Source: JBOZRQ01 sp050789255 (GTDB lineage Bacteria; Bacillota; Sulfobacillia; Symbiobacteriales; Symbiobacteriaceae). From it: a stretch of DNA of 64,000 nucleotides. Position 1 is the stretch's first letter. The number at the start of each line of letters is the position of its first letter. Shown here one piece after another: positions 8,310-15,675 of this stretch. The stretch spans positions 310,001 to 374,000 of the forward strand of contig JBOZRQ010000060.1 of NCBI GenBank assembly GCA_050789255.1, written 5' to 3'. Under the pieces are notes generated by a model. It was given only the letters and a program-made list of their open reading frames with translations. It was not told the origin of the DNA and searched no databases. Both the position numbers and the translations under genes were made by a program.

Positions 8310-8938
8310 TCACCTGGCAGGTACTGCTCGCCATTTTGCTGGGCGCCGCCCTGGGCTACGGCGGCATGCTGCTGGCGCCCCGGTGGACCTCCAAGCCGCC
8401 CAAACCCTGGGCTGGGTACGCTGCCGTAGCCGTCAACGCCGTGCTCACGGGGCTGCTGGCAGCCCGGCACGGGCTCAGCGGGCACTTCTGGGCCCAGTCT
8501 CTCTTCATCGCCCTGCTCACCCTGGCCTCGCTGGTAGACCTTCACGACCGGATCATCCCCAACGAGGTGGTGCTCGTCGGTCTGGTGGCGGGGGTGCCGC
8601 TGCTCGCAGCCACCGGTGGGTTCTCACTATCTATGCTCTGGGGCGCAAGTGCCGGCTTCCTCTTCCTGCTGCTGCTGGCCCTTCTGGTCAAGGGCGGCAT
8701 GGGGCTCGGCGATGTGAAGCTGGCCGCAGTGATCGGGCTCTTCCTGGGCTGGCCGTACATCTGGATGGGGCTGGTGCTCTCCTTCCTGACGGGAGGCCTT
8801 GCCGCCACGGCTATGCTGGTGCTCCAGCGGGTAGGGCGCAAGAGCCACATTCCGTTCGGGCCGTACCTGGCCCTCGGGTCGGCGCTTACGGCCATCTACG
8901 GGCCCGATATCTGGGCCTGGTACATGAACATCTACTAG
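8306..8938 (+). CDS. A24-family prepilin peptidase (no methylase domain)
   Basis: A 210-residue polytopic aspartyl prepilin peptidase that cleaves leader peptides of type IV/Flp pilins at the inner membrane face. Both catalytic aspartates are visible: VDLHDRIIPN and the GMGLGDVKL motif. The four-Cys N-methyltransferase domain of PilD/GspO is missing, as in the short TadV/CpaA forms. It overlaps aroE by 4 nt inside the shikimate operon, about 13.5 kb from the Tad pilus locus, which lacks its own peptidase; it is therefore the likely processor of the two Flp pilins at 22.5-22.9 kb. Confidence 0.88.
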   Translation: MITWQVLLAILLGAALGYGGMLLAPRWTSKPPKPWAGYAAVAVNAVLTGLLAARHGLSGHFWAQSLFIALLTLASLVDLHDRIIPNEVVLVGLVAGVPLLAATGGFSLSMLWGASAGFLFLLLLALLVKGGMGLGDVKLAAVIGLFLGWPYIWMGLVLSFLTGGLAATAMLVLQRVGRKSHIPFGPYLALGSALTAIYGPDIWAWYMNIY

Positions 8939-8949
8939 GGCGTGCCAAA

Positions 8950-8998
8950 GAACCTCCGCGGGTGCTGCATCTTTTTGGGTGCAGAATCCTCGGAGGTT
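8950..8998 (+). terminator. probable terminator or attenuator between prepilin peptidase gene and aroC
   Basis: Nested inverted repeat: AACCTCCG (from about 8950) pairs with CGGAGGTT (ending about 8997), and CTGCA pairs with TGCAG around a CTTTTTGGG loop, followed by TTTCTCG. It separates aroE-peptidase from aroC. Confidence 0.6.
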
Positions 8999-9009
8999 TC
9001 TCGTGCCTG

Positions 9010-9018
9010 TGGTATACT
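9010..9018 (+). promoter_or_regulatory. extended -10 promoter element for aroC
   Basis: TGGTATACT, an extended -10 (TGn plus TATACT) 38 nt upstream of the aroC ATG. No good -35 is seen, which is usual for extended -10 promoters. The same nonamer occurs at three other gene starts in this window. Confidence 0.6.
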
Positions 9019-9056
9019 TGCTTTTAACACTTTACCAAGTGAGGGTGGGGCGAGGG

Positions 9057-10235
9057 ATGCTTCGATATCTGACCGCCGGTGAATCCCACGGCCGGGCCCT
9101 GGTGACCGTCATCGAGGGGCTCCCGTCGGGCGTGCCGGTAGACGTTGCCCAACTTAACCGAGACCTTGCCCGCAGGCAGTCCGGCTACGGCCGGGGCGGC
9201 CGCATGAAGATCGAGAAGGACGAGGCCCAGATTTTAAGCGGCATCCGCCACGGAAAGACCCTGGGCAGCCCGGTGGCGCTGATGGTGGAGAACCGCGACT
9301 GGGTCAACTGGACCGAGGTGATGTCGCCCACGCCGATCGAGGGCTACTCGGACCCCCGGGCGGCCCAGAAGGTGCGGACCCGGCCACGGCCGGGCCACGC
9401 CGACCTGGTGGGGGCGCTGAAGTACGAGCATGAGGACCTGCGCAACGTGCTGGAGCGGGCCAGCGCCAGGGAGACCACCATGCGGGTGGCGGCCGGCGCC
9501 CTGGCCAAGCAGCTGCTGGCGCCCTTCGGCATCGCCGTGGTGGGCCACGTGCGCTCCATTGGCCCCGTGGAAGCCAACGTTCCGGAGGGCATGACCGCAC
9601 AAGAGATTTCCGAACGGGCCGAGGCCAGCGAGGTGCGGTGCGTCGACCCCGAGGCGGAGGCGCGCATGATTGCCGAGATCGATGCGGCCAAGCGCGACGG
9701 CGACTCCCTGGGCGGCGTAGTGGAGGTTGTGGTGACCGGGCTGCCGCCGGGACTGGGCAGCCATGTGCAATATGACCGCAAGGTCGACGCCGCCCTGGCC
9801 GGCGCCATGCTCTCGATTCAGGCCGCCAAGGGCGTCGAGGTCGGACCGGCCTTCGAGAACGCTCGCCTCCGTGGCTCCAAGGTGCACGATGAGATCGGCT
9901 GGAGCCCCGAGCGCGGGTATTTCCGCCACACCAACCGGGCCGGCGGCGTGGAGGGCGGCATGACGACCGGCATGCCGCTAACGATCCGGGTGGCCTTCAA
10001 GCCCATCTCAACGCTCTACAAGCCCCTGCGGACGGTGGAGATCGACACCCATGCCGAGGCGGGCGCCGAAATCGAGCGCTCCGACGCCTGCGCCATCCCG
10101 GCGGCGGCGGTGATTGCCGAGTGCGTGGCCGCCTTCGAGCTGGCCAAGTTCATGACCGAGAAGTTCGGCGGCGATTCGCTGCGCGAGATGCTGCGCAACC
10201 ACAAGGCCTACCTGGAGCGGGTGGCTGAGCGATGA
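9057..10235 (+). CDS. aroC: chorismate synthase
   Basis: A 392-residue AroC, matching the family length of about 390. It converts 5-enolpyruvylshikimate 3-phosphate to chorismate with reduced FMN. Signatures include LTAGESHGRALV, RRQSGYGRGGRMKIE, RPRPGHADLVGALKY and the C-terminal RSDACAIPAAAVIAECV. The ATG at 9057 fits the family start and has GGGTGGGGCGAGGG upstream; the open frame back to 8979 is untranslated leader. It overlaps aroK by 4 nt. Confidence 0.96.
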   Translation: MLRYLTAGESHGRALVTVIEGLPSGVPVDVAQLNRDLARRQSGYGRGGRMKIEKDEAQILSGIRHGKTLGSPVALMVENRDWVNWTEVMSPTPIEGYSDPRAAQKVRTRPRPGHADLVGALKYEHEDLRNVLERASARETTMRVAAGALAKQLLAPFGIAVVGHVRSIGPVEANVPEGMTAQEISERAEASEVRCVDPEAEARMIAEIDAAKRDGDSLGGVVEVVVTGLPPGLGSHVQYDRKVDAALAGAMLSIQAAKGVEVGPAFENARLRGSKVHDEIGWSPERGYFRHTNRAGGVEGGMTTGMPLTIRVAFKPISTLYKPLRTVEIDTHAEAGAEIERSDACAIPAAAVIAECVAAFELAKFMTEKFGGDSLREMLRNHKAYLERVAER

Positions 10236-10744
10236 ACATCGTGCTGGTCGGGCTGATGGGCTCGGGGAAGTCCTCGGTGGGCCGGGCCCTGGCCGAGGCG
10301 ACGGGCCTGCCCTTCGTGGACACGGACAGCGAGGTTGAGGCCCGGGCCGGGCGCCCCATCCCCGCCATCTTTGCGGAGTTGGGCGAGGCGGGCTTTCGGG
10401 ACCTGGAGAGCGCTGCGGTGGCCGAGGTTGCCGGCCGGGACGGCCAGGTGATCGCCACGGGCGGCGGGGCGGTCCTGCGGCCCGAGAACCGGGCAGCCCT
10501 GCGGCGAAGCGGCGTTGTCTTCTGGCTGGATGCGGCGCCCGAGGAGCTGTACCGGCGGGCCTCTGCCGACGGGGTGCAGACCCGCCCGCTGCTGGCCGGC
10601 CCCGACCCGCTGGCAAAGCTGCGGGAGCTTGCCGAGCGCCGTTCGCCCGCATATGCGGACGCGGCCCATCACCGCGTTGATACCCAAGGCAAGAGTCCTG
10701 ACGAAGTGGCTGCGGCCATTTTGGAGATACTGAAGGAGCGGTAG
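10232..10744 (+). CDS. aroK: shikimate kinase
   Basis: A 170-residue P-loop kinase phosphorylating shikimate at O3 with ATP. Walker A is GLMGSGKSS (residues 7-15), followed by the shikimate-binding DTD (VDTDSEVE) and the GGG loop (ATGGGAVLR). The C-terminal lid region RPLLAG is also present. ATG overlaps the aroC stop, giving tight coupling aroC-aroK, and aroB follows after 1 nt. Length and motifs match AroK/AroL. Confidence 0.94.
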   Translation: MNIVLVGLMGSGKSSVGRALAEATGLPFVDTDSEVEARAGRPIPAIFAELGEAGFRDLESAAVAEVAGRDGQVIATGGGAVLRPENRAALRRSGVVFWLDAAPEELYRRASADGVQTRPLLAGPDPLAKLRELAERRSPAYADAAHHRVDTQGKSPDEVAAAILEILKER

Positions 10745-10745
10745 T

Positions 10746-11840
10746 ATGGAGCGGGTAGCAGTCGACCTGGGCGCTCGCAGTTATGAGATTCTGATTGGCG
10801 CCGGCCAACTGGAGCGCATCGGTGCGGAGATCGTCCGGGTGCTTCCCAAGGCCCGGCGCGCCCTGGTCATCAGCGATACGAACGTCGGGCCGCTCTATGG
10901 GGAACGGGTGCGCGAGGCCCTGGCGGCCGCGGGCATCGCTTCCGTAAAGGCCGTCATTCCGGCCGGAGAAGGATCCAAGACGCTCGATCAGGCCGCCTAC
11001 CTGTACCGCGGCTGCGCCGAGGCAGGTCTGGAGCGCTCCTCGGTGATCGTGGCGCTGGGCGGCGGTGTGGTCGGCGACCTGGCTGGCTTCGTGGCGGCCA
11101 CCTACCTGCGGGGCATCCCGTTTGTGCAGGTGCCTACCTCGCTGCTCGCCCAGGTGGACTCCTCCGTCGGCGGCAAGACCGGCATTGACCTGCCCCAGGG
11201 CAAGAACCTGGTGGGCGCCTTCCACCAGCCCGCGCTGGTCCTGGCCGACCCGGATGTGTTCGCAAGCCTCCCGCCCCGGGATTTCTTCTCTGGCATGGGC
11301 GAGGTGGTCAAGCACGGAGTCATCCGGGATGCGGCGTTCCTGAGCTTCCTGGAGGAGCACGTGGACGCGATCCGCTCCCGGGAGCCGGCTGTCATGGAGC
11401 GCCTGGTGGCCATCAACTGCGGGATCAAGGCGGCGGTCGTCTCTGCCGATGAGCGGGAAGGCGGCCTGCGGGCGATCCTGAACTTCGGGCACACCCTGGG
11501 CCACGCCGTGGAGGCGAAGCTGGGCTTCGGCCAGTGGCTGCACGGCGAGTGCGTGGCGGTGGGCATGGTGGCTGCGACGGCGATCGCCCGCGAGGTGGGG
11601 GTCCTGCAGGATCAGGGGCTGCCGGACCGGCTGGAACTGCTGCTGCGGCGGCTGGACCTGCCGACCCGCATCCCCGCGCACCTGACTTACGAAGAACTCG
11701 TTCCGCTGATGCAGATGGACAAGAAGGTTGAGGCCGGCAAGGTGCGCTGGGTGCTGCCCGTGAGGACCGGCGAGGTGACCGTGACGCCGGATGTGCCCGC
11801 GGCTGTAGTCGCAGGTGTCATATCGTCCCTGAGGGGGTAA
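10746..11840 (+). CDS. aroB: 3-dehydroquinate synthase
   Basis: A 364-residue NAD- and zinc-dependent cyclase making 3-dehydroquinate from DAHP. Recognised by PAGEGSKTLDQAAYLY, ALGGGVVGDLAGFVAATYLRG, PTSLLAQVDSSVGGKTGID and the zinc-ligand region LNFGHTLGHAVE plus WLHGECVAVGM. The ATG directly follows the aroK stop, so the gene belongs to the aro operon. DAHP synthase (aroF/G), aroD and aroA are not in the window. Confidence 0.96.
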   Translation: MERVAVDLGARSYEILIGAGQLERIGAEIVRVLPKARRALVISDTNVGPLYGERVREALAAAGIASVKAVIPAGEGSKTLDQAAYLYRGCAEAGLERSSVIVALGGGVVGDLAGFVAATYLRGIPFVQVPTSLLAQVDSSVGGKTGIDLPQGKNLVGAFHQPALVLADPDVFASLPPRDFFSGMGEVVKHGVIRDAAFLSFLEEHVDAIRSREPAVMERLVAINCGIKAAVVSADEREGGLRAILNFGHTLGHAVEAKLGFGQWLHGECVAVGMVAATAIAREVGVLQDQGLPDRLELLLRRLDLPTRIPAHLTYEELVPLMQMDKKVEAGKVRWVLPVRTGEVTVTPDVPAAVVAGVISSLRG

Positions 11841-11847
11841 CCGTATT

Positions 11848-12771
11848 ATGAAGAGCCTGTTGGATATTCATCCCGCCGTAGCGGCCGCCCTGAACGAGGG
11901 GCGCCCGGTGGTGGCGCTGGAGTCGACGATCATCAGCCATGGGATGCCCTACCCGGAGAACCTGACCATGGCCAAAGAGGTGGAAGCGATCGTCCGCGAG
12001 CAGGGCGCCGTCCCGGCGACCATTGCGATCCTGGACGGCCGTTGCAAGGTCGGACTTACCGATGAGGAGTTGTACCGGCTGGCCACCGAGAAGGGCGTAG
12101 CGAAGGTCTCGCTGCGGGACTTGCCGGTGGTGATCGCCCGGAAGACCCCCGGCGCCACCACGGTGGCCACCACGGCGACCATAGCCGAAGCGGCCGGGAT
12201 CAAAGTCTTTGTGACCGGCGGCATTGGCGGGGTCCACCGGGGCGCCGCCGCAAGCCCGGCTCAGGTCTGGGACATCTCCGCCGACCTGACGGTGCTGGGC
12301 CGCTGCAGCGTGGCTGTGGTCTGCGCCGGCGCCAAGAGCGTGCTGGACATCGCGGCGACCCTTGAGGTCCTGGAGACCCTGGGCGTTACCGTGGTGGGCT
12401 ACGGAACGGACCGCTTCCCCGGCTTCTACACCCGGGACACCGGCCACGGGGTCGACTGCCGGGCCGACAGCCCGGCTGACGTGGCGGCGATCATCGCTGC
12501 CCGGCGTGTTGCCGAAATGCCCGGCGGCACGCTGATTGTCAACCCGCTCCCCGAGGCCGATGCGCTGGACTCCGCCGAGGTGGAGGGGCACATCGCACGG
12601 GCCATGGCCGAGATGGCCCGCGAGGGCGTGAGCGGCAAGGCGGTGACACCCTACCTGCTCGCCAAGATGAAGGAGGTCACGGAGGGGCGCAGCCTGGCTG
12701 CGAACCTGGCCCTGATTCGCAACAACGCCCGGGTGGGCGGGCAGATTGCCAGTGCGCTCTCTGCGACATAA
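11848..12771 (+). CDS. psuG: pseudouridine-5'-phosphate glycosidase
   Basis: A 307-residue PsuG, which splits pseudouridine 5'-phosphate into uracil and ribose 5-phosphate during pseudouridine salvage. Typical blocks: VVALESTIISHGMPYPENL, ATIAILDGRCKVGLT, ARKTPGATTVATTATIAEAAGI, VFVTGGIGGVHRGA, DISADLTVLGRC and GYGTDRFPGFYTRDTGHGVD. It follows aroB by 7 nt, so it is probably co-transcribed although metabolically unrelated. The partner kinase PsuK is not adjacent. Confidence 0.94.
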   Translation: MKSLLDIHPAVAAALNEGRPVVALESTIISHGMPYPENLTMAKEVEAIVREQGAVPATIAILDGRCKVGLTDEELYRLATEKGVAKVSLRDLPVVIARKTPGATTVATTATIAEAAGIKVFVTGGIGGVHRGAAASPAQVWDISADLTVLGRCSVAVVCAGAKSVLDIAATLEVLETLGVTVVGYGTDRFPGFYTRDTGHGVDCRADSPADVAAIIAARRVAEMPGGTLIVNPLPEADALDSAEVEGHIARAMAEMAREGVSGKAVTPYLLAKMKEVTEGRSLAANLALIRNNARVGGQIASALSAT

Positions 12772-12776
12772 GTAGA

Positions 12777-12812
12777 GACGCCGCTGCGGAGATCGCAGCG
12801 GCGTCGTTGCAT
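12777..12812 (+). terminator. intrinsic terminator after psuG
   Basis: Perfect 12-bp inverted repeat GACGCCGCTGCG (12777-12788) with CGCAGCGGCGTC (12794-12805), followed by GTTGCATCTT. It ends the aro-psuG operon. Confidence 0.85.
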
Positions 12813-12837
12813 CTTGTGAACAAAATACCTTGCAAAA

Positions 12838-12956
12838 ACAGAACAACGTTCTGTAGGGTGGAACAAAAGGGACTTGGCAGTGATGATAAGTCTTAGTAAG
12901 ATGGGTAATGTGTTTTGCGAGGCCCTACCTAATTGTCGCGAATTATGACAATTAGG
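12838..12956 (+). promoter_or_regulatory. two inverted repeats upstream of the dehydrogenase gene
   Basis: The low-GC leader of the next gene contains ACAGAAC-AAC-GTTCTGT (12838-12854) and a perfect 10-bp repeat CCTAATTGTC (12928-12937) / GACAATTAGG (12947-12956) with a 9-nt spacer. The second ends 33 nt before the TTG start and has no U-tract, so it looks like an operator rather than a terminator. The regulator is unknown. Confidence 0.55.
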
Positions 12957-12989
12957 GCTATTCCCCAGTAACAGCAGGAGTGAACTTCG

Positions 12990-14063
12990 TTGACCAACAA
13001 ACCCGCCATTGTTGTCCTGGAAGGTGACCAGACCGGTCAGGAGCTGCTGGAAGAGGCGGTGCGCCTGCTTACGCCCGAGGTGATCGGCGTGCAGGTCGAC
13101 CTGCTTCGGTTCGACCTCAGCCTTCAGAACCGCCGCGCCACCAAAAACCAGGTGGTGCGTGAGGCCGCTGCCGCCATGCGGCAGGCCGGCTATGGCCTGA
13201 AGGCCGCCACCATCACCCCCGAGGCGCGCGGCGATGTCGGCTCGCCCAACGCCATCCTCCGCAAGGAGATCGACGGCACGGTAATCCTGCGGACAGGCCG
13301 CCCGCTGCCCGGCGTCAACTCGATTGGCAACATCGTTGCCCCGATTGCCGTGGTGCGCATGGCCACGGAGGACGCCTACGAGGCGACGGAGTGGCGTGAA
13401 GGCGAAGGCGAGGCAGAAAAGGCGTTCCGCACCACCTATATCAGCCGGCGCAACTGCCGGGCTGCGGCCGAGTTCAGCTTCATCCTCGCCCGGCAGATGG
13501 GCGCCCTGGTCTTCGGCGGGCCAAAGTGGACCGTCTCGCCGACCTACGAGGGCCTGCTCAAGGAGTGCATGGATGAGGCGGCCCGCACCCACGCCGACGT
13601 GCCCTACGACCCGCAGTTGATCGACGCCGCCTACGCCCTGCTGTTCGGGCGGGCCAGCCGCCCGCTGGTGATCCCGTGCCTCAACCGCGACGGCGACATC
13701 CTCTCCGACCTGGTCCTTGCCCTGTACGGGTCGATCGCCGGCTCGGAGTCGCTGCTGATCAGCTTCGACGATGAGTTCCAGCCCAAGGTGGTCATGGCGG
13801 AGGCCCCCCACGGCACCGCCCCCAGCCTGCAGGGCAAGAACGTGGCCAACCCGCTCGCCATGCAGCTCGCAGCCGCTGCCCTGCTCCAGCAAATGCCCGG
13901 CGCCGACTACCAGGTCGCCGGCCGTGCGATCCGTGAGGCATGCCTGGAGGCGATCGCCCAGGGCGTGCGGACTGGCGACCTTGGGGGAAGTACCTCGACC
14001 ACCGAGTTCACCGACGAGGTGATCCGGCGGATCAAGTCCAAGCTCGCTGTCGCCAAGGTGTAA
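12990..14063 (+). CDS. isocitrate/isopropylmalate dehydrogenase family protein
   Basis: A 357-residue beta-decarboxylating dehydrogenase. The N-terminus IVVLEGDQTGQELLEEA replaces the usual GDGIGPE loop with GDQTGQE; other landmarks are the AAITPEA-like TITPEARGDVGSPNAILRK, the R-x-x-R-like RTGRPLPG, and EAPHGTAPSLQGKNVANPLAM near the C-terminus, which matches the NAD(P)-binding EPVHGSAP region. Known activities in the family are isocitrate, 3-isopropylmalate and homoisocitrate oxidation; the altered loop prevents a confident choice, with isocitrate most likely. TTG start with AGGAG upstream. It is read alone; its terminator overlaps the next gene's SD. Confidence 0.78.
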   Translation: MTNKPAIVVLEGDQTGQELLEEAVRLLTPEVIGVQVDLLRFDLSLQNRRATKNQVVREAAAAMRQAGYGLKAATITPEARGDVGSPNAILRKEIDGTVILRTGRPLPGVNSIGNIVAPIAVVRMATEDAYEATEWREGEGEAEKAFRTTYISRRNCRAAAEFSFILARQMGALVFGGPKWTVSPTYEGLLKECMDEAARTHADVPYDPQLIDAAYALLFGRASRPLVIPCLNRDGDILSDLVLALYGSIAGSESLLISFDDEFQPKVVMAEAPHGTAPSLQGKNVANPLAMQLAAAALLQQMPGADYQVAGRAIREACLEAIAQGVRTGDLGGSTSTTEFTDEVIRRIKSKLAVAKV

Positions 14064-14067
14064 CCCG

Positions 14068-14115
14068 GTTCCCTCCCGCTGCATACCCTGGGTGGCAGCA
14101 GGGAGGGAACTTTTT
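14068..14115 (+). terminator. terminator whose stem contains the next gene's Shine-Dalgarno
   Basis: GTTCCCTCCCGCTGC (14068-14082) pairs with GCAGCAGGGAGGGAAC (14095-14110, one bulged A), followed by TTTTT (14111-14115) and immediately by the ATG of the next gene at 14116. The SD GGGAGGG (14101-14107) is in the 3' arm, so the folded RNA both terminates and masks the ribosome site. Confidence 0.8.
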
Positions 14116-14487
14116 ATGCACACGCATGGTGATACCTACTCCGTACGTGGTGTTCCGCGGCGCACCAGCTCCCGGCAGGAACTGCCGCCCTCGCGCGGCG
14201 CCCAGGTCGATGCGCAGGTGGCGGCCCTGTCGGAGCGAACGGCCCAGCTGGAGTCCACGGTCCGGCGGCTGGAAGCGACCCTCGCCGAGCTCGATGAGCA
14301 GGTGCGCGAGGCGCGTCAGGTCTCCGGCAGCTATGGCTCCCGCCCCGCCTCGGAGGTCCTGGAGTTCCGGACCACGCCCAGCACCCAGACCCGGTGGATC
14401 CCGGGAGCGACGCCGCGATCCGGCTCGGCGCTGCGCGCCCTTCGATCGGAGGCGGCGACCAGCAACGGCAGCGTCAGCCAGTTTTGA
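14116..14487 (+). CDS. small coiled-coil protein of unknown function
   Basis: A 123-residue protein that I do not recognise. Residues about 30-70 (VDAQVAALSERTAQLESTV, then RRLEATLAELDEQVREA) form a heptad-type coiled coil; the ends are Ser/Arg/Pro-rich and probably disordered (TSSRQELPPSRG; GATPRSGSALRALRSE). No signal peptide or membrane segment. Its SD is GGGAGGG at 14101-14107, buried in the preceding terminator stem. An own transcript starting inside or past the stem, or readthrough, would be needed for good expression. Oligomerising scaffold is a guess. Confidence 0.6.
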   Translation: MHTHGDTYSVRGVPRRTSSRQELPPSRGAQVDAQVAALSERTAQLESTVRRLEATLAELDEQVREARQVSGSYGSRPASEVLEFRTTPSTQTRWIPGATPRSGSALRALRSEAATSNGSVSQF

Positions 14488-14504
14488 TAGCGTCCCGTTG
14501 TTGG

Positions 14505-14537
14505 CCGGCACCCTGCAGGGGTGCCGGTCTTCTTGTT
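14505..14537 (+). terminator. intrinsic terminator
   Basis: CCGGCACCC (14505-14513), TGCA(G) loop, GGGTGCCGG (14519-14527), then TCTTCTTGTT. Ends the coiled-coil gene. Confidence 0.75.
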
Positions 14538-14600
14538 GGCAGGAATCCGGAGCGCAACCCCGAAATCCTGGTAGCGAAATGGAAAGGGAGGCGCACTAGC

Positions 14601-15284
14601 ATGAAAGCAGAGGTCTTGTATCAGCCCAGTTACTCCTTGGCCGTGCTGCACCTGGAACCCGGCGAAGAGGTCCAGGCCGAGGCCGGCGCCATGGTCTCCA
14701 TGAGCGCGAACATCCAGCTCCAAACCGAAATGAAGGGCGGCTTCCTGGGCGCCCTGGGTCGGGCGGTGCTCGGCGGTGAGTCGTTCTTCACCAGCAAGTA
14801 CCGGGCCGAAGGGTCCCCGGGCGAGCTGACGCTGGCGCCCACCCTGCCTGGCGATATTACGGTGCTGGAGCTGCAGGGCCACACCATGTTCCTGAAGTCC
14901 GGCGCCTACCTGGCCGGCGGCGGCAACCTGACGGTCGATTCCAAGTGGGGCGGCGCCCGGGGCTTCTTCGGGAGCGGCGGGCTCTTCCTGCTCCGGGTCC
15001 AGGGCAACGGCCCGCTGCTCTTTAATACCTACGGCGCCCTGCACTGGAAGCAACTCCAGCCGGGCGAGCGCTACGTGGTCGACACCGGCCATGTCGTCGC
15101 CTTCAGCGACGGCATCCAGTTCACCGTGCGCAAGGCAGCCGCAGGGTGGATCAACACCATCACCAGCGGCGAGGGCTTCGTCTGCGAGTTCACCGGACCG
15201 GGCCTGATCTACCTGCAGACCCGCTCCGAGGACGCCTTCGTCAACTGGCTGATCCCGAAGCTGCCCACCCGGTCGAAGGACTAG
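14601..15284 (+). CDS. AIM24/TIGR00266 family protein
   Basis: A 227-residue member of the AIM24 (DUF124, TIGR00266) family of trimeric beta-helix-like proteins found in bacteria and mitochondria. Visible landmarks are EPGEEVQAEAGAMVSMSANI, a Gly-rich turn KGGFLGALGRAVLGGESFF, LTLAPTLPGDI, and AWGGARGFFGSGGLF-like KWGGARGFFGSGGLFLL. The ATG at 14601 has AAAGGGAGG upstream; the frame is open further but lacks an SD. Biochemical role is not established for the family. Confidence 0.85.
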   Translation: MKAEVLYQPSYSLAVLHLEPGEEVQAEAGAMVSMSANIQLQTEMKGGFLGALGRAVLGGESFFTSKYRAEGSPGELTLAPTLPGDITVLELQGHTMFLKSGAYLAGGGNLTVDSKWGGARGFFGSGGLFLLRVQGNGPLLFNTYGALHWKQLQPGERYVVDTGHVVAFSDGIQFTVRKAAAGWINTITSGEGFVCEFTGPGLIYLQTRSEDAFVNWLIPKLPTRSKD

Positions 15285-15297
15285 CTGCATAAGTGAG

Positions 15298-15328
15298 GAG
15301 CCCGGGCGACGCCCGGGCTCAGCTTTTT
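15298..15328. terminator. bidirectional terminator
   Basis: Perfect 10-bp repeat GAGCCCGGGC (15298-15307) / GCCCGGGCTC (15311-15320), 3-nt loop, then AGCTTTTT. Serves the AIM24-family gene; on the other strand it overlaps the end of spoVAE. Confidence 0.85.
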
Positions 15329-15669
15329 GGTTTGAAGACCAAGGCCGTGAAAAAGGAGAAGACGATGGCTGCCGTGATGCCGGCGCTGGTCAGCTCGAAC
15401 ATGCCGGTCAAGACGCCCATCAGCCCACGGGTTTGAGCCTCCTGCAGGGCGCCCTTCACCAAGGCGTTGCCGAAGCTGGTGATCGGCACCGTGGCGCCCG
15501 CACCTGCGAATTCAATCAACCGGTCGTACAGGCCGAGGCCGCCCAGAATGCCCCCGACTACCGTGAAGCCGGAGAGAACGTGGCCCGGGCTGAGCTTGGT
15601 ATTGTCCAGGATCAACTGCCCGATCATGCAGATGATGCCCCCGACCAGAAAGGCGTTCAGGTACATCAT
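15319..15669 (-). CDS. spoVAE: stage V sporulation protein AE (SpoVAEb type)
   Basis: A 116-residue polytopic protein of the SpoVAC/SpoVAEb family, part of the SpoVA channel that moves dipicolinate and Ca2+ into the developing spore and out at germination. Hydrophobic segments with the family motifs AFLVGGIICMIGQLILD, FTVVGGILGGLGLYD, and ALVKGALQEAQTRGLMGVL are visible. Start ATG at 15669 (a second ATG follows at once). It is 6 nt downstream of spoVAD in the same operon; expression in the forespore is expected from the family. Confidence 0.92.
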   Translation of the reverse strand: MMYLNAFLVGGIICMIGQLILDNTKLSPGHVLSGFTVVGGILGGLGLYDRLIEFAGAGATVPITSFGNALVKGALQEAQTRGLMGVLTGMFELTSAGITAAIVFSFFTALVFKPKS

Positions 15670-15675
15670 GGTCAG

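Noticed and set aside
12838..12854. LexA (SOS) box ACAGAAC-AAC-GTTCTGT
   Set aside because: Gram-positive LexA boxes need GAAC-N4-GTTC; here the spacer between GAAC and GTTC is 3, and the downstream gene is metabolic.
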